A stretch of DNA of 64,000 nucleotides from Rhodosorus marinus (GCA_029953675.1 JAMWBK010000005.1:992001-1056000), one strand, 5' to 3'; numbered from the stretch's first letter, positions 29,435-41,639 are shown. Made by a program: numbers and translations. Notes: a model not told the origin generated them from the sequence alone.

Positions 29435-30597
29435 ACATTCCAAACCTCGAAGTCCCGCTAGACCTCGGCAGGGGAATCGGAAAAGCTGTCAGACAGTTGG
29501 GGTGGCATCGCCTTGATGCCGACTTGAAGGACGACATAGCTCAGCCTTGACAAAAGAACCCCCACGTGATGGTAAGCATGGAAGAGCTGCTTTAAGATTC
29601 CTGGGGTAAAGGCCGTCACCAGTCCGCTTTGGCTTCCTATCCGCCCAACTACTCACTACTCCATGCGATAAGTCTTTCTCTTGGCCTAAGGCAAGGCAAA
29701 TGAAAACCTTCAGGGGAGAAGTGCGAATGATCGTCCTAGCGAGATGAGAACCAGACGCTCGATCGCTAAGGGCTAGGTGCTCTAGTGAAGGTCACCGTCA
29801 TTCCACTTGTTTGATGATACCATTCAAACTGGCACCTCGCCTGGAGAAATCTACGAGAATTCGGGTTCGGCGACTACGAGAATGCAAAAAAAAGGCGTCC
29901 TTCGTTACTGCAGGGTACCACTGAACACTATGGGCGGCGTCACTCATCCACATCCGAAGCACAATCGGATTGGCGATGTCCTGACTGACTAGATACATAC
30001 ACTTCCCACCAGTAAATGAGCTTGCTTCCTGAGCACAGAGAACCATCAGTGGTACGCTGCATGTACGGAAAGGCATGTTATGCGTTTTCGTTATCGCCAT
30101 CCCCGACGTCGATCACTTCTCCTCGCTCGCTGCCGGTCCGCTTACCCCGTATCAGGCCTGGTCTCCGTACTGAATAATAGGAGCATCGATCCTCTTGTGA
30201 CCATACTTCCTCAACCCAAGCGCCCAGAGTTATGTTTCTTGGTCGAAAGCGATCCAGATACGTCGATGATGGACGGGGAAGCAGATGCTGCCTCCATGAT
30301 CAGGAAGAGCCATACGTCCTCAAAGATATATCCGTTGCTGTTTCTAGTTGTTCATACCCCAAAAACGATACAAAACGGTAAAAAAAATACGCCTCCCTCC
30401 CTCCTAATCTCAGAGGAAACTTTCTTCTCAGCGAGAAGATTTCTTGGTCTCAAGCTAATCCCGCGGGAGTCACCATGAAAAATAGCGCTTCCTGATTTGG
30501 GACTCCGCGAGAAGATCATCACCGACTCCCGCGTCAGAATTTCTCCTTCAGCTATTCATGAAGATGTAACGCTTAATAGTCGAAACCCAATCACCTA
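29435..30597. other. intergenic region with unassigned short ORFs
   Basis: Short ORFs occur on both strands (for example around 29800-30100 minus and 30080-30480 plus), but none has a recognisable domain or splice support. I cannot assign a function or confirm that any is real. Confidence 0.4.
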
Positions 30598-31067
30598 GAA
30601 GACCCTCCTGCTCCTTTTGTCCAACGGAACAAACTCAAAAATCAATGTCCCCATCGGGCGCGCCGCAATGCAAATAGCGATCGTCCTCCAGGCAAAAGAC
30701 CGATGGCTCTTGCCATAGTACAACGACGAGCGGAACTGACGACCGCCATTGATCGGCTCTTAAGCTGGGATTTTGTCCCGGATCATCCAAACATGATTAT
30801 CTGTTGTGTTTGGATTAAATATCGTTATGGTGACCTACCCAGAAGGTTCCTTTGGCAAACCTCCTTTTGTCCAACGGAACAAACTCAAAGATCAACGTCG
30901 TCATCGGGCGCCCCAATGAAAAAAAAAACAACACCATCGTCTTCACGGGAGGAGACCAATGGCTTTTGCATAGTACATCGACGAGAGGAACTGATGACTG
31001 CCATTGATCGGCTCGAACCTCGGGATTTATAGTCCTGGATGTCCTGGATCATCCATATGATTATCTC
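30598..31067. repeat. direct repeat of about 200 bp
   Basis: Bases 30598-30802 and 30858-31067 are direct copies that share 'cttttgtccaacggaacaaa', 'catcgggcg', 'ccattgatcggctc' and 'gattatct', with indels and an A-run in the second copy. No gene is identified. Confidence 0.8.
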
Positions 31068-31172
31068 ATATGCTTGTCGTTGTAGGTGACCGAGGCACAT
31101 TTTTGGAATTTGTGGAATTTTGGGGGCTTTGAGGCGGGTGGACGAGAATTTTGGTTTTGCAGTGGGTCGTTA

Positions 31173-31273
31173 AGAGCTTGTTTGACATTTCTGGTGTTGG
31201 GAGAAGTTGAGTGGGAAGTAAGAGAGTTGGAAATGGTGCATGAGATTTACTATTAGAGGAGGGTGCTTGTTTG
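31173..31273 (+). pseudogene. partial duplicate of phosphoribosyltransferase exon 1 end
   Basis: This stretch resembles 31549-31637, the end of exon 1 plus the intron donor. The shared blocks are 'agagct-gtt', 'tctggtg', 'gagaagttgagtgggaag' and 'agaggagggt'. It has several substitutions and no matching open frame. It looks like the scar of a small tandem duplication. Confidence 0.6.
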
Positions 31274-31334
31274 AAAAACTTTCTTGGAGGTTGGTTTTTT
31301 TTTTCGTTGGAGGGGGTGGATAAGAAAAGGCGTG

Positions 31335-32120
31335 ATGAGTGCCGTTGAGAGCTGTTTTGTGGGTTGTGGGGTTTGGTATGGGAAGGAGAGGGGTGGATTG
31401 TCGGTGCGGAGGAGAAGGAGGGTTGCGGTGAGGAGTGAGTTGGGAGAGAGGACGGGGAAGAAGGCGAGTTTCGGCGAGGGGCGAAGAACTGAGAAGGTGA
31501 GCGGCGAGGAGGAAGATGAGAGGGAGGATTGTGGATGGGACAAGGTGGAAGAGCTCGTTGATGTTCTGGTGGAGAAGTTGAGTGGGAAGAAGATAGATGT
31601 CGTGTTAGGCATTACTAGAGGAGGGTACGGTTGTTTTGCCTCTTGTTTTTGTTCGGCAGAACTATTTAATGGTTTCACGCCGTCGATCTGAGTATGCCGA
31701 TTTGTTGAGTTCTGTGTTCTGTGCTTTTTTTTTCTTCTTAGGATGGTACCGGCAGTATTAATGTGCGAGAAAATGAAATTACGAAACCTGATGAGTGCGA
31801 CTGTGATGTTCTATACGGACTCCGGCTCCCGGTTCTACGGTCTCACCCACCCCAGCTTCCTGCACTTCCCCGAAGATCAGTTAATCGAAGGACGAAATGT
31901 CCTGATCGTGGATGACGTCTGGGACACCGGCCGGACAGCTCGGAGCGTCAGAGAGCGCGTTCTTCGTGCCGGTGGTGAACCTTCAGTTGCTGTACTACAT
32001 TTCAAGCCGTATAGAAACCAATTCGACGATATGCCCGATTTCTTCGCGGAAACGACGGACTCGTGGATTATGTATGCATGGGAGCCGAGTCCAGACGAAC
32101 CTAGTGAACAAGCTCCGTGA
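31335..32120 (+). CDS. phosphoribosyltransferase, hypoxanthine/xanthine-type
   Basis: Two exons, 31335-31624 and 31742-32120, with a 117-bp GT-AG intron splitting a Gly codon; 222 aa. The first ATG in frame is at 31335. The N-terminal 70 residues are basic and Arg/Glu-rich, with no clear domain. The catalytic part starts near VEELVDVLVEKL, then DVVLGITRGGMVPAVLMCEK (the loop before the active site) and IVDDVWDTGRT, the PRPP-binding motif with two acidic residues. Members of this small type I PRTase family (COG2236-like) transfer ribose phosphate to a purine base in salvage. The base used cannot be told from the sequence. The N-terminal extension could be an organelle targeting sequence. Part of exon 1 is duplicated upstream. 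Confidence 0.8.
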
Positions 32121-32634
32121 ACAAACAAGGAACACACGGAGGAGTAACGTGCGTTTTTCGAAGGATAGGAAGCGCCCAGAAAAAGGATCAACCACACGTC
32201 GTAAAAGGCGTTTGTGTGCATATTACAGAACAAAGCCAAGAAAGAATCAAAATATTCAATTCGGCCTTTGTCTTGATCGCCTTCTGTGTCTCTGGCGACT
32301 TTTCGAGGGAAAGAACATGAGGTCCGGTCCATAACAGAGCTAGTTTTTGAAGACCTTTGCCCCCTTCCTTGTGAGTGCTTTCTGACAGCCAGCCAATAAG
32401 CTCTCTCCGTTCGATGCGAGTTCTTGCGGCGGACCGGAGCCTCTGAAGCACCATCAGTGGGTGCAGCACGCTGTGCGGAATTCAAGAGCAGCGGTGCTTC
32501 ACCAACAAGTCGTGAAGTAGAAAAAAGAGTCTATGCATTGTTTAATTTAAGCTGTACAACCACCCCCCGTTCCTGGAGGCGACTTTCCGTCTATTGTATA
32601 TACACAAAATCCGGCCTGCGCGAATCCCTTCCTT

Positions 32635-33891
32635 CTAGAAGGAATGCGCTGAGAGATCAAATGTCGATATGGCAAGCTGCGCAAGTGCAACTGTCTTGAA
32701 GGTCCTAGTGGGAGAGTGATTCTGGTCCTTCGGAGGAAGGGATCTTGCCCGGCACGTCAAGTCTCCGTCAAGGGTCCTGCTGTCTTCCTCGCTAAACCAG
32801 GAGTGCTGCAGCGCTGCGATGCTGCTCAGCCTCTTTCGTGGATCCTCTCTAAGCAGGCCGCGAATCAACGATTTCGCCGAGGCTGACACTGACGACCATA
32901 CATCGCTGGTAAAGTCAGGTTCAACGAAGGAGCCATTCTCCCAACAGCCAGTTATGGGGAATGGGAAAGTTCTGCTGAGAAGCGCGTACATGATAACGCC
33001 AAGAGCAAAGGCATCAACCTGAGGCCCGTATTTCTTCTCCCTCCAGCGCTCAGGAGCTAAATACGCAGGAGTACCAACGTGAGCTGTGAAGGTGTCGGTT
33101 TTGGTCTCCGCTGGATCCGCCCCACTAAATGCCGCCGAGCCAAAGTCGGCGAGGAGCATATAGTCATCTTCGCCCTCCCGGCACAGGATGTTGTCCAGCT
33201 TGAGGTCCCTATGTGTGATGCCACGCTTATGCAACTCAGCAGTTGTACCTAACAGCTGGCCCATCACTTTTCGCGCCTCTCTCTCTGTAAAGACAACTCG
33301 TTCCTCAAGCAGATTCAGTAGCGTCCGCGTGCCCTTTTCCAGGACTAATACGTAGTCCGTCTCGGTCGCAAAAGCGTCTATTATACGCACCACGTGATCA
33401 GACTGTGCGGCACGAGTAACTCGCACTTCGTTGAGGAATTGCTTCAGCACATGGTCAGCGTGAATGCCGGAAGACCTCGACATCATCTTCAAAGCGACGT
33501 TTCCACCATTTGCTTTACTCCATGCCGCCTTCACGAGGGCGGTTTGGCCCTCACCTATGAGCTCTTCAGGGTGGAAATAGTTCCTCAGTTTCGGGCACAT
33601 AGCAGCCTCCATCGCCCTCCACCACGCGACAAACTCATGCCTATCCCCTTCCACCTTGAACAGCATCGTCCTGTGCGCATCCTTTACAACGATTTCATTC
33701 TCCCAACCCTGGAAAAACCTGCACCTCGCAGTTTCAACACTCCAAATTTCTTTCTGCCCTCCATCCACGACGGAAAGCCTCGACTTCTCGAGCAGCAGAC
33801 GAACCCGCTCCTGTCCAAACAGACCCTTCCGAATCCAAACCCATCCCTCCCTCCTCGCCGCACATCCTCGATCTAAACTCCCCACGCTCAT
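32635..33891 (-). CDS. PH-domain serine/threonine protein kinase
   Basis: An intronless ORF of 418 aa. The frame opens upstream, but the first good ATG (MSVGSLDRG) is at 33891. Residues about 12-97 look like a pleckstrin homology domain (EGWVWIRKGLFGQERVRLLL, then ending FVAWWRAMEAAM), which would bind phosphoinositides. Residues about 105-365 are a complete kinase: glycine loop GEGQTALVKA, VALK lysine, HRDLKLDN catalytic loop, DFGSAAF metal-binding motif, GTPAYLAPE activation-segment end and DAFALGVIMYALL. All catalytic residues are present, so it should be active. The domain order PH-kinase recalls AKT/PKB, but the kinase core does not look like an AGC kinase (no C-terminal hydrophobic motif), so I give no symbol. 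Confidence 0.85.
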   Translation of the reverse strand: MSVGSLDRGCAARREGWVWIRKGLFGQERVRLLLEKSRLSVVDGGQKEIWSVETARCRFFQGWENEIVVKDAHRTMLFKVEGDRHEFVAWWRAMEAAMCPKLRNYFHPEELIGEGQTALVKAAWSKANGGNVALKMMSRSSGIHADHVLKQFLNEVRVTRAAQSDHVVRIIDAFATETDYVLVLEKGTRTLLNLLEERVVFTEREARKVMGQLLGTTAELHKRGITHRDLKLDNILCREGEDDYMLLADFGSAAFSGADPAETKTDTFTAHVGTPAYLAPERWREKKYGPQVDAFALGVIMYALLSRTFPFPITGCWENGSFVEPDFTSDVWSSVSASAKSLIRGLLREDPRKRLSSIAALQHSWFSEEDSRTLDGDLTCRARSLPPKDQNHSPTRTFKTVALAQLAISTFDLSAHSF

Positions 33892-36800
33892 TGTCCCCCC
33901 ACCCCCTCCTCCCCACTCAACGCACAGCAACGAACACAGTCATCCCCACTCCGCCCCAGCACAAAATAAAGTTCTACATATGCCCTCTCCCACCTCCGCC
34001 CCAAAGTACACAAAAACTAACGCCCTCTCCCACACTAATCTTCCAGAAACTTCCTACTACCTCCCACCTGACTTTCTCGCCTTTTTCTACCTCCTACCCC
34101 GCTCCTTTCCCCTCCCTTCACCACCACTACTCACCTCATAAAAGTCCTCCAGCACAAAGAAACCCACCAGCCCACTCTGAACAATAAAATATCCTTTAAA
34201 ACAAGCATATAGCCCCATTTCCTCCCCTTCCCACATTACCACTGTCATCCATCCAACTATGAAAACTCACATTTTCCCTTCTACCTTAAAATTTCCTTTT
34301 AGCCATGTCACTCCCCCTGTATCAATCATCATTCCAAACCGTAAACCTTATTTTCTAGTTAAAAATATACAAGAATCTGATACGACATTGTCATTCAGTT
34401 CTATCATTTTTTTTGTCGACTGCACAAACCCGTCCTTTCCCCAGACACTCCCCCCCCCCCAACTTTCCAATATTTCATCATCCCAATGATATTCACTTTT
34501 ACCAATATTATTTCTACGATCAAGGCAAAGACGGCACAAACAAAATTTACTACCAGGGGGGATAACACAGGATTTATGGATTTGGGTGTGTGTATTGAGT
34601 GAGCTTTTTCAGCTGTTTTTCTCCGTCTATAATAAATGACGAATGTTTACACCTCCCACCCCCTGATTATTGGGCTTGTACTTGTTGAGGGGTACAAAAA
34701 AGTAATGAAGAGTTGTACGGATTGAATTTTATTTTATTTTGGACCAAATTAGGAAGCCTGTTCAGGCTTTTTGAAGGGGGTTACTTTTTAGCGGATTGGT
34801 AAGGAAGCTTTGCCATGATTCGCTGACCGGACAGTCTCTATGGTTTTCGATGATCGAACCTGCTTAATTTTAATTGTTTTATTATTTTTGGTTAGACACG
34901 TGTTTGAGAAAGGTTGGGATTGGGAACCAGGATTTCGGTGATACGACCATTTTTAACGTATTTTTTGACAATTGCGAAATTTTTATCAAACTGGGATGGA
35001 ACATATCTCCGGACCAGATGATGATGTGAATGAATGGCAAATGTTACTTGGTGGTTCGAAAGGCTTACGATTATTGATCTTCTGTCCCACAAAATTATGA
35101 TAAACGAGCCGCCCCCCCCCCCCACGGAGAAGGGGGAAAGCCGCCTAATAGTTATTCCTTGGGCTCTTTTCTCTCCGAACTTTTTTCGCTGACTTACATT
35201 TACCTGCTCAGGTTGGTCCCAAAAAAAGCAAACTATATTTTCTGCTGGTCTTTTGCCTGTTGGGTTCCCAGTCCAGCCGAGGCCGTAAAGAACCATGCAA
35301 GTCGAATACCCCCCCCCCCCCCACCCTTTTCTAGATGTGCCACGCGAAACCTTTCTCTAGAATGGAATTGTATTTTAGTCGAAAACCGGGAACCTTGGAG
35401 ACGAGACCGTCCTACCCCTTATTCATAAACTTCACAGGCTTCCTTCTTTCAGTGCACTTAGCTTCTAGATGTTGGGTGATGAGCACAGATCTAGATATTG
35501 ACCGCGAACATAAAGCATTCCTGAAAAATTATAATTTTCAGCTTTATGACAGATGAAGCTAAAAGAAAGAAGTTTTAGTCTTCGCCTAGAAAAATTATGA
35601 TACCCGATCACCTGATTGATTTTCAAAACTATTGCTATGTACCATCCAAAAACTATTGGTAATAGTAAACTGGAGATGGAGCCCTGACGTTATCTGTTTT
35701 GGATAAAAAACGAATAGAAAAAATTGCTCGAATATTTATTTGTTTTTCCAGAGTCGACCTGACCAAGAGTTTCCATCTAACTCTTTGTCTTAGTAGAAAC
35801 AGTGTCAATATTATGACCGGACAAGAATCTAGAAGCGAGAAATTCTTGTATTCGATCTTGATCATGGTGATGAATCCATTTATTAGAAACATGTTCCATA
35901 ATCATTGTTGCTTTGCACTCTTGAGGTGTAAAACTTCTTCACAGCCAATTACAGACTCGAATCAGTGTAATCCTATACCGTTCGGAGCAGTCATTGGCGC
36001 TCGATAAAATAATGACCTAAAATTAAGTGATTTCTTAACGCGTCCCCCCCTTTTTGCACATACCACCACCTCAACGGAAATTGGAAACTGGGACAAGAGT
36101 TCGTATCCGAATCACAGGGACGGTGAGGCGTGGCAGCTCCAAGTAGCTAGAATTGGCTGTGAACAAATTCGCGGACACGAACGCAGATTCTCCTTTTGTC
36201 CCACTACGTTCAGTTGTTCGTTTTCTACCTTGAAACTTTGATGGGAGAATATACATCGTGGCTAGACTCTAAGAGAGAAGTTTGCAAGCAGTTATACACT
36301 CCTCAGCTTACATTTTTTTCAGTGCACAGCTTCTCATTAGCTCCCCTTCCCCCCCCCGCGCTCGCAAAGGGGACCCTTTTTGAGGGGTCCCACGGCCGTA
36401 TTGGAAGTCGGAGGCGAACAGGTCGGGAACGGAGGAGAGGGACTTGCGATACTCTGGCTTTTGGCCGTTTCAGTCAAAATAACAAATCACTTGAGGAGAT
36501 TGAATCTGGCTGCTGCACGCCTGGGCGGGTTTACTGAGCTCTTGCTGAATCAAATGCGGATTTTTGTTCCGCTCTTCAGTCAAAATCGCCCTTCGAAAGC
36601 CCAAACAAGTCTAGGCTTGCCTCCATACATTCCCCACACAAGGTTTGTACGTGGACTTAGCCTTCCTGGCTCCCAATAGATGTGATGCGGCAGTAGTTTA
36701 TCACAAGAAAAAATGGCGGCTCCTGTTGAAAGGGAAATCTACTCATGTCGAAACGGTCTGGGCTGTGCCTTCTGTTCTTAAGAATATGTCGAAACGAATA

Positions 36801-37129
36801 GACCTAGAGCTCAAGACGTGGTCAGCCTGGCGATTGTTGATATAATCAGTCTTGGGCGTCTACTAAGGGAAGGCGTCCAGTCACACCGGCCAGTCCGATT
36901 CTCCCTAAGCCGTGTCTGGGACCAATCAACTTTGCCCGCGGCTTGTCATCTGAGGAAAGGGACAAGCAGATCGAAATAATTTCGATTCCTCCTCCCAAGA
37001 GTGCTCCTCTATGCATCGGGCAAGCGGACGCGCGGTACGAGTGCGAGGAATATTCTATAGCACCGGTGCGCCCCAGTGGCTTTCGGCCTAGTAAGATCCA
37101 TGAAGACGATGGGCGTAGATGATGGACGG
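33892..37129. other. long low-complexity intergenic region
   Basis: About 3.2 kb without a recognisable gene. It is C-rich then AT-rich and holds long homopolymers, including runs of C near 35112 and 35311, and (CCCT/CCTC)-like tracts near 33,890-34,140. Short ORFs are compositionally biased. The far end (36,600-37,100) is less biased but I find no motif. Confidence 0.5.
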
Positions 37130-37130
37130 T

Positions 37131-37166
37131 GGGCGCTGTTCGGGCGCTGTTCGGGCGCTGTTCGGG
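37131..37166. repeat. 11-bp tandem repeat, three copies
   Basis: 'gggcgctgttc' is present three times in a row, starting near 37133. Confidence 0.9.
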
Positions 37167-37549
37167 CTACTTGTGTACATGACACCCGATCGTGTGGTGT
37201 CCGGAGATCAGCTGAACTTCCCCGCAGGCTAACGACGGGGCTCGTCCAACCTCAAAATTGAACATTCCTCCAAGGCAACGCATGGAGGAGCTTTTTTGAC
37301 GTTTCTCTCCCGGCTACAGTTTGTCGCACCAAGAAGAAGCCCCAACCTGCCCAAATCGGGTAGCTTTTCTAGCGACTCTCCAACCATGGAAATCTAGTAG
37401 TAGTACGTCCAGATATGGCATCCTGCGTTATGGCGACAGGACTCGCTCCGGATAAGTTCGGCAAGGCCAGGTCCACCATGTCGAGCTCTGCTCGCCTCCT
37501 TCCCAGCTTCCGATGGACAGCAGAAACGAACTATTCGAAATGTCCTACG

Positions 37550-38000
37550 GCACTGAATCGGAAATCAGGGTCCCATAATCCGCTTCAGTTGGCGTCAATT
37601 GGATCAGACCGGTAGTGACATCATAGTATTCAGTTGGTGCTTTAGAAACTCCACCAAGCTGATGTGGATGAGTTTTGGGGACAACACGAAGCAGTTTGTT
37701 CTTGTGAAGAGACCCACATACTCTATTGGTATCGCTGCGTACATTTGAAGTCAAGCCATTCATTCAGTGACTTGCATTTGAACCCGATTTACGTCTGCGT
37801 CGCAGCAGCATGGATGCCCTCCCGAGGGGGGATGACTGCACCACCCGGCCAGATGTCAGTTACCCTCTTCCCATCCGGATTTTGAAGCCTGAGCTCGTTG
37901 CCAACTCTTCCCAAACGAAATTTCCCTCCTGACTCAACCTTGCATGCATCGAATCTGTGGGTGCTTGCTGGTACTCCATCACAACGTCTTCAGCGGGGTC
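37550..38000 (-). pseudogene. degraded copy of an unidentified sequence, related to 24830-25400
   Basis: On the minus strand the sequence gives GVPASTHRFDACKVESGGKF, RLGRVGNELRLQNPDGKRV, IWPGGAVIPPREGIHA, then CKSLNEWLDFKCTQRY, and in a shifted frame SDTNRVCGSLHKNKLLRVVP, THPHQLGG and EYYDVTTGLIQLTP. The last blocks match those in the 25-kb copy. The readings look like protein, but stops interrupt them. I do not recognise the family. It may be a lineage-specific duplicated gene or a transposon. Confidence 0.5.
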
Positions 38001-38300
38001 AGGGAAGGGGGCAGTCAAAAAAGACCAAAGATTGCTAACTTCCCCCTCACAGCTTCAGAAAACTGTAGAAACATTAGCTGAATTCGAGCGCATAACTCTA
38101 AGAGATCAGCGCGGAATGTGAGAATGTCCGGCTTTTGTTGTACCATGAACTTCATCTCGCGATCGATTGCAAATGGACTAGAGGGAGGTGTGGGGATATC
38201 AGGAAGGTTGACAAGCAAGGTTTTGAGAGACAGAATTGCCTTGAGCAAGGGCCTAACCAGCCGCTACAGAAGCTAGTCTTCCGCATATAATGGTTCTTGT

Positions 38301-40635
38301 ATGATGGCTGGAGGCGGAGGTTTAGATTTGGACTTTGATCGTGAGGAGTGGGATGATATAGACGAGGATAGGGAGGAGCTCACCCTACAGAGCTTGTTCC
38401 ACTCGACGAACAACAAACTTGGGTCGACGCAAGGATCGCAGACGAGTGAGGGGTCGGAGCCTTTCTTCCTTCCAGATGAGCTCATCTTCCTAGTTGACTT
38501 TCGGGAGTCCATGGCAACCTCTGTGGACGAGGACGGAAACGGCCTGTTGTCCTCCTGCCTTCGATGCGCAGCAGAGGTGGGGCCTCGCAAACTATTATTT
38601 CGTTTATTCAGTCATCGAAGTCTAGACGTTACGAAGATTCTCAGAAAACACCTTCTTCACTTTGTGGACTACACGACATCTTCTTGACTTGAAACCAAAT
38701 TCGTCAGGTTCTGAAGGATAAGATCATCTCGAGGGAGTATGATCTGGTGGGAGTGTTAGGGTTTGGTACGGAAAAAACCGACAATTCCAACAGTTTTTCC
38801 AACATTTGCGTTGTCAGGAGCCTGGACATCCCGGACGCTGTTGGTATCCTGGACCTTGAAAACTTGTCGAAGAACCCAATGCTCGTGCACGAGAGGTACG
38901 GGCACGGGGCCTCGGACTCAATGTTCAGCTTTCACCAGGCGCTTTGGACGTGCCGCTCCATGTTCGCTCAGAGCAAGGTTTCCCGCGGCACAAAGTCACG
39001 GAGGAGAGTGTTCATCTTCACGAACGACGACGATCCGGCAAAGGGAGACGAATCCCAGAGGACTCAAAGCGCGGTCCAGGCCCGAGACCTCCTGGATGCT
39101 GGTGCTTCCGTTGAGCTGTTCTGTCTAAGCACTGCTGACGCGTCGAAGAAGTTCGATGCTGAGAAGTTCTTCAACGACATCATTCTCCGGACTGACACCG
39201 ACGATGGGAACCTTGTCAACATACCCGTATCCCGATTCCCCGAGATCAAGCGTCGGCTAAAGAAGAAGCAGCACAGAAAACGTATCGAATCTACGTGCTA
39301 CATCCATCTAGCAGACGACAAGGTTATTACCCTTGCTGGTTTCTACCTCATCCGAAAGGCCACGAGATCCAGAACAGTCGTTCTAGATGCCAAGAACAAC
39401 AAGCCGGTGAGGAGACACACTAGCACTTGGTCCTCCGAGACTGCTGAGATCCTCTACCCCCGCGATATCGGGTACGGCTACAGCTTTGCCAGCACGATCG
39501 CGTGCCTCGACGATGGTGAACGGAGGAGCTTGAAGATGGCCTGTTCTTCAGACAGGTTCAGATGCCTTGGATTTATCAAAGTGGAAACCGTCCCGTGGGA
39601 TCTTCAGAACTCACACCCACTGTTCTTGCATCCTCTGTTCCCTGAGGAGCATTCATGGACAGAGTCGCTCAAGGCTCAGTCCGCGTTGTTCGCATCTGTC
39701 AACGGGGAAATGGACCAGAAGGATCTGGCGATGCTGGTCTATGGCTCCTCGTCTAGATCTGGATCCGTAAATCGCTTTGCCGCCGTTCTACCGCAGCGGG
39801 AGGAGGTCGTGGATGACGTCCAGGTTGTGCCGAGTGGTTGGCTGTTGATTTACCTTCCCTACGCTGAGGACATAAGACAGGACTACATTACACCGTCGCT
39901 TTCGAAAGATGCAGTTCTCGGCAATGTAGACCTGTCTGTCCAACAACAGCGCGTAGCATCGGATCTCCTTGAAAAGTTTCGGGTCCCCGAGTTTGACGCA
40001 GAGAGGTAGTTGATGCTGCTGGCTCTAGTTCACTTTGGCTAGGTTGTTCTTCACAGGAGCGTTGACGTCTTTTTTTGGTTGCCTGTGCCGTTTCCTTAGA
40101 TATACAAATCCTGACCTTCAGCAATACTACAATGGGCTTCAGGCGTTGGCGTTGGGTCAGCAGACGGAAAGTACGGAGAAGACCGTAGATAGTATGTTAC
40201 CCGACGATGAGGGGATGGAGGACGAGGCGCTAGAGGAAATAGCACGATTCCAGCTTGTAAGAGCAGCCAGTAGTCGCACGCCGTTGCAGAAGAAGAGTGT
40301 GCAAAGCTTGAGAATTGAAACGTTTGTCTTTCGCTTGTGGCTAGGCTTTCGGACTTGCCGCTGGTGGCAACATTGAGTTCTCCACCGAGAGACACGTACA
40401 GTCAGAGGCGAATTCGGCCAGGAAGCGGGCAAGGATTGAAGCTGTTGAGGCTGCTCGCGAGTTTCTCGCGAGGGAGAAGGTCGATTGGGAATCCAAAGCA
40501 AATGACGACTCACTTGCTGAGCTCCCCGTGGTTGTCCTGAAGCAGTACTGCCTGGTAAACGGGCTCAAGGTCACCGGAAAGAATAAGTCGGAGCTGTTGG
40601 AGCTTGTCAGGGAGCGCATCTTGCACCCGGGATAG
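38301..40635 (+). CDS. KU70: Ku70 DNA end-binding protein
   Basis: Four exons, 38301-38576, 38708-40005, 40100-40256 and 40345-40635, join in frame at GT-AG borders to give 673 aa. The protein forms a ring on DNA double-strand ends with Ku80 in non-homologous end joining. The N-terminal part is the von Willebrand-like alpha/beta domain (ELIFLVDFRESMATSVDEDG, LVGVLGFGTEKTD, RVFIFTNDDDP). The middle is the DNA-binding beta-barrel (WSSETAEILYPRDIGYGYSF, LGFIKVETVPWDLQNSHPLF). Exon 3 gives the C-terminal arm (TNPDLQQYYNGLQALALGQQ), and exon 4 ends in a SAP domain (VVLKQYCLVNGLKVTGKNKS, then ELLELVRERI). The length fits the family (about 600-700 aa). It is convergent with the MYB gene downstream. 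Confidence 0.93.
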
Positions 40636-41041
40636 GTTCCAACATCGACGGGATGTCCAAACTATGCTTGATTGGGACCGCGCAAAGCGTGGCTGCTAAG
40701 ACTATTTGTTTTCCGAGCTCTTGATGAGAAGGTTGTGAAGCCCACTCGAGTGCTCGGGGCGTCCTCGACAGACTGGCAACGTCCGCAACACGTTTCAGCG
40801 TGCCTGAGTTACGCAAGGGTGAGTTCGAGAGTTCTGGCGGATAGAGGGATGAAAAGACCTGCCACTTCGTACTTGCTCGTACTTGCTCGGTCTCTGAATG
40901 GTTTACGGGGCAAGTACTTGCGCTTCCGGAGCTGCACTGGCGCGGGAAGCCGAAAATTTGGTCGGTTTTTATAGCTGAGTGAACAGTTGATGGTTCTTTT
41001 CTTTTCGAAAGGAAGGTTTGAGTTACTTGCGTACTTGAGAA

Positions 41042-41629
41042 TTACAATAAGGAAAGTGAGGGGTGGAAATCAAAAACATTCTCGGAAGATTTTTCTTCCT
41101 CTACTGAGAAATCGGAGGCATCCAACGCCAGACTGCTGGAATCCACAAAGCTCGAGAGCATTTGGTCCAGTCCATCTCCATCGGGAATGTAAGGAAGGCC
41201 CTCCACCACTTCCACGATAGGATCATGACCAGGTAGCATTGGATATATTCCCTCCATGCGAACCTCGCCCAAGGTCGCGGGATCCTGCTCAAAATTGGCC
41301 CCTTCGGCAGGTTCTGTTGAGGTCTGGAACCCAGAAACCTCGCCCACACTCTCGGTGGAAATGGTGGACCCCTGAGGAATGGGTTTGGTTTCAGCATCTT
41401 GGAGATCAGGATTTTGCTCTGATGCTTCCTTCTCCATCCGAATAAAATATTTCTGCGCATGGGAGCGCACTTGAACTCTTGTCTTACTCCATACGTGCTC
41501 CGTCACGGATTTCCAGTCCCGGCCATATAATTCCAAAGCTTCGACAAATCGTGCATGCTCTTCTGCGGTCCATTTCTCCCTGCTCTTCCTGACAATGTAT
41601 GGCCTACGCAGCTTACTATCGTGCCACAT
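41042..41629 (-). CDS. single-repeat MYB transcription factor, SHAQKYF class
   Basis: A 195-aa ORF. The MYB-like helix-turn-helix is at residues about 16-65 ([20 protein letters not shown], then [29 protein letters not shown]) and carries the diagnostic SHAQKYF motif. Proteins of this class bind DNA (I-box or evening-element-like sites in plants) and act in the nucleus. The C-terminal 125 residues are acidic and Ser/Glu-rich ([20 protein letters not shown]), a likely activation region. I use the first ATG (41629); an upstream exon cannot be excluded. Ku70 ends about 400 bp away on the other strand. Confidence 0.85.
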   Translation of the reverse strand: MWHDSKLRRPYIVRKSREKWTAEEHARFVEALELYGRDWKSVTEHVWSKTRVQVRSHAQKYFIRMEKEASEQNPDLQDAETKPIPQGSTISTESVGEVSGFQTSTEPAEGANFEQDPATLGEVRMEGIYPMLPGHDPIVEVVEGLPYIPDGDGLDQMLSSFVDSSSLALDASDFSVEEEKSSENVFDFHPSLSLL

Positions 41630-41639
41630 TCTTCTTTAA

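Noticed and set aside
29798-30480. ORFs on both strands as a gene or retroelement polyprotein
   Set aside because: No motif is recognised, and no splice sites or conserved residues support either strand.
35105-35325. Poly-C runs as telomeric or regulatory sequence
   Set aside because: They are simple homopolymers without a telomere-like unit. Their exact length may also be a sequencing or assembly effect.
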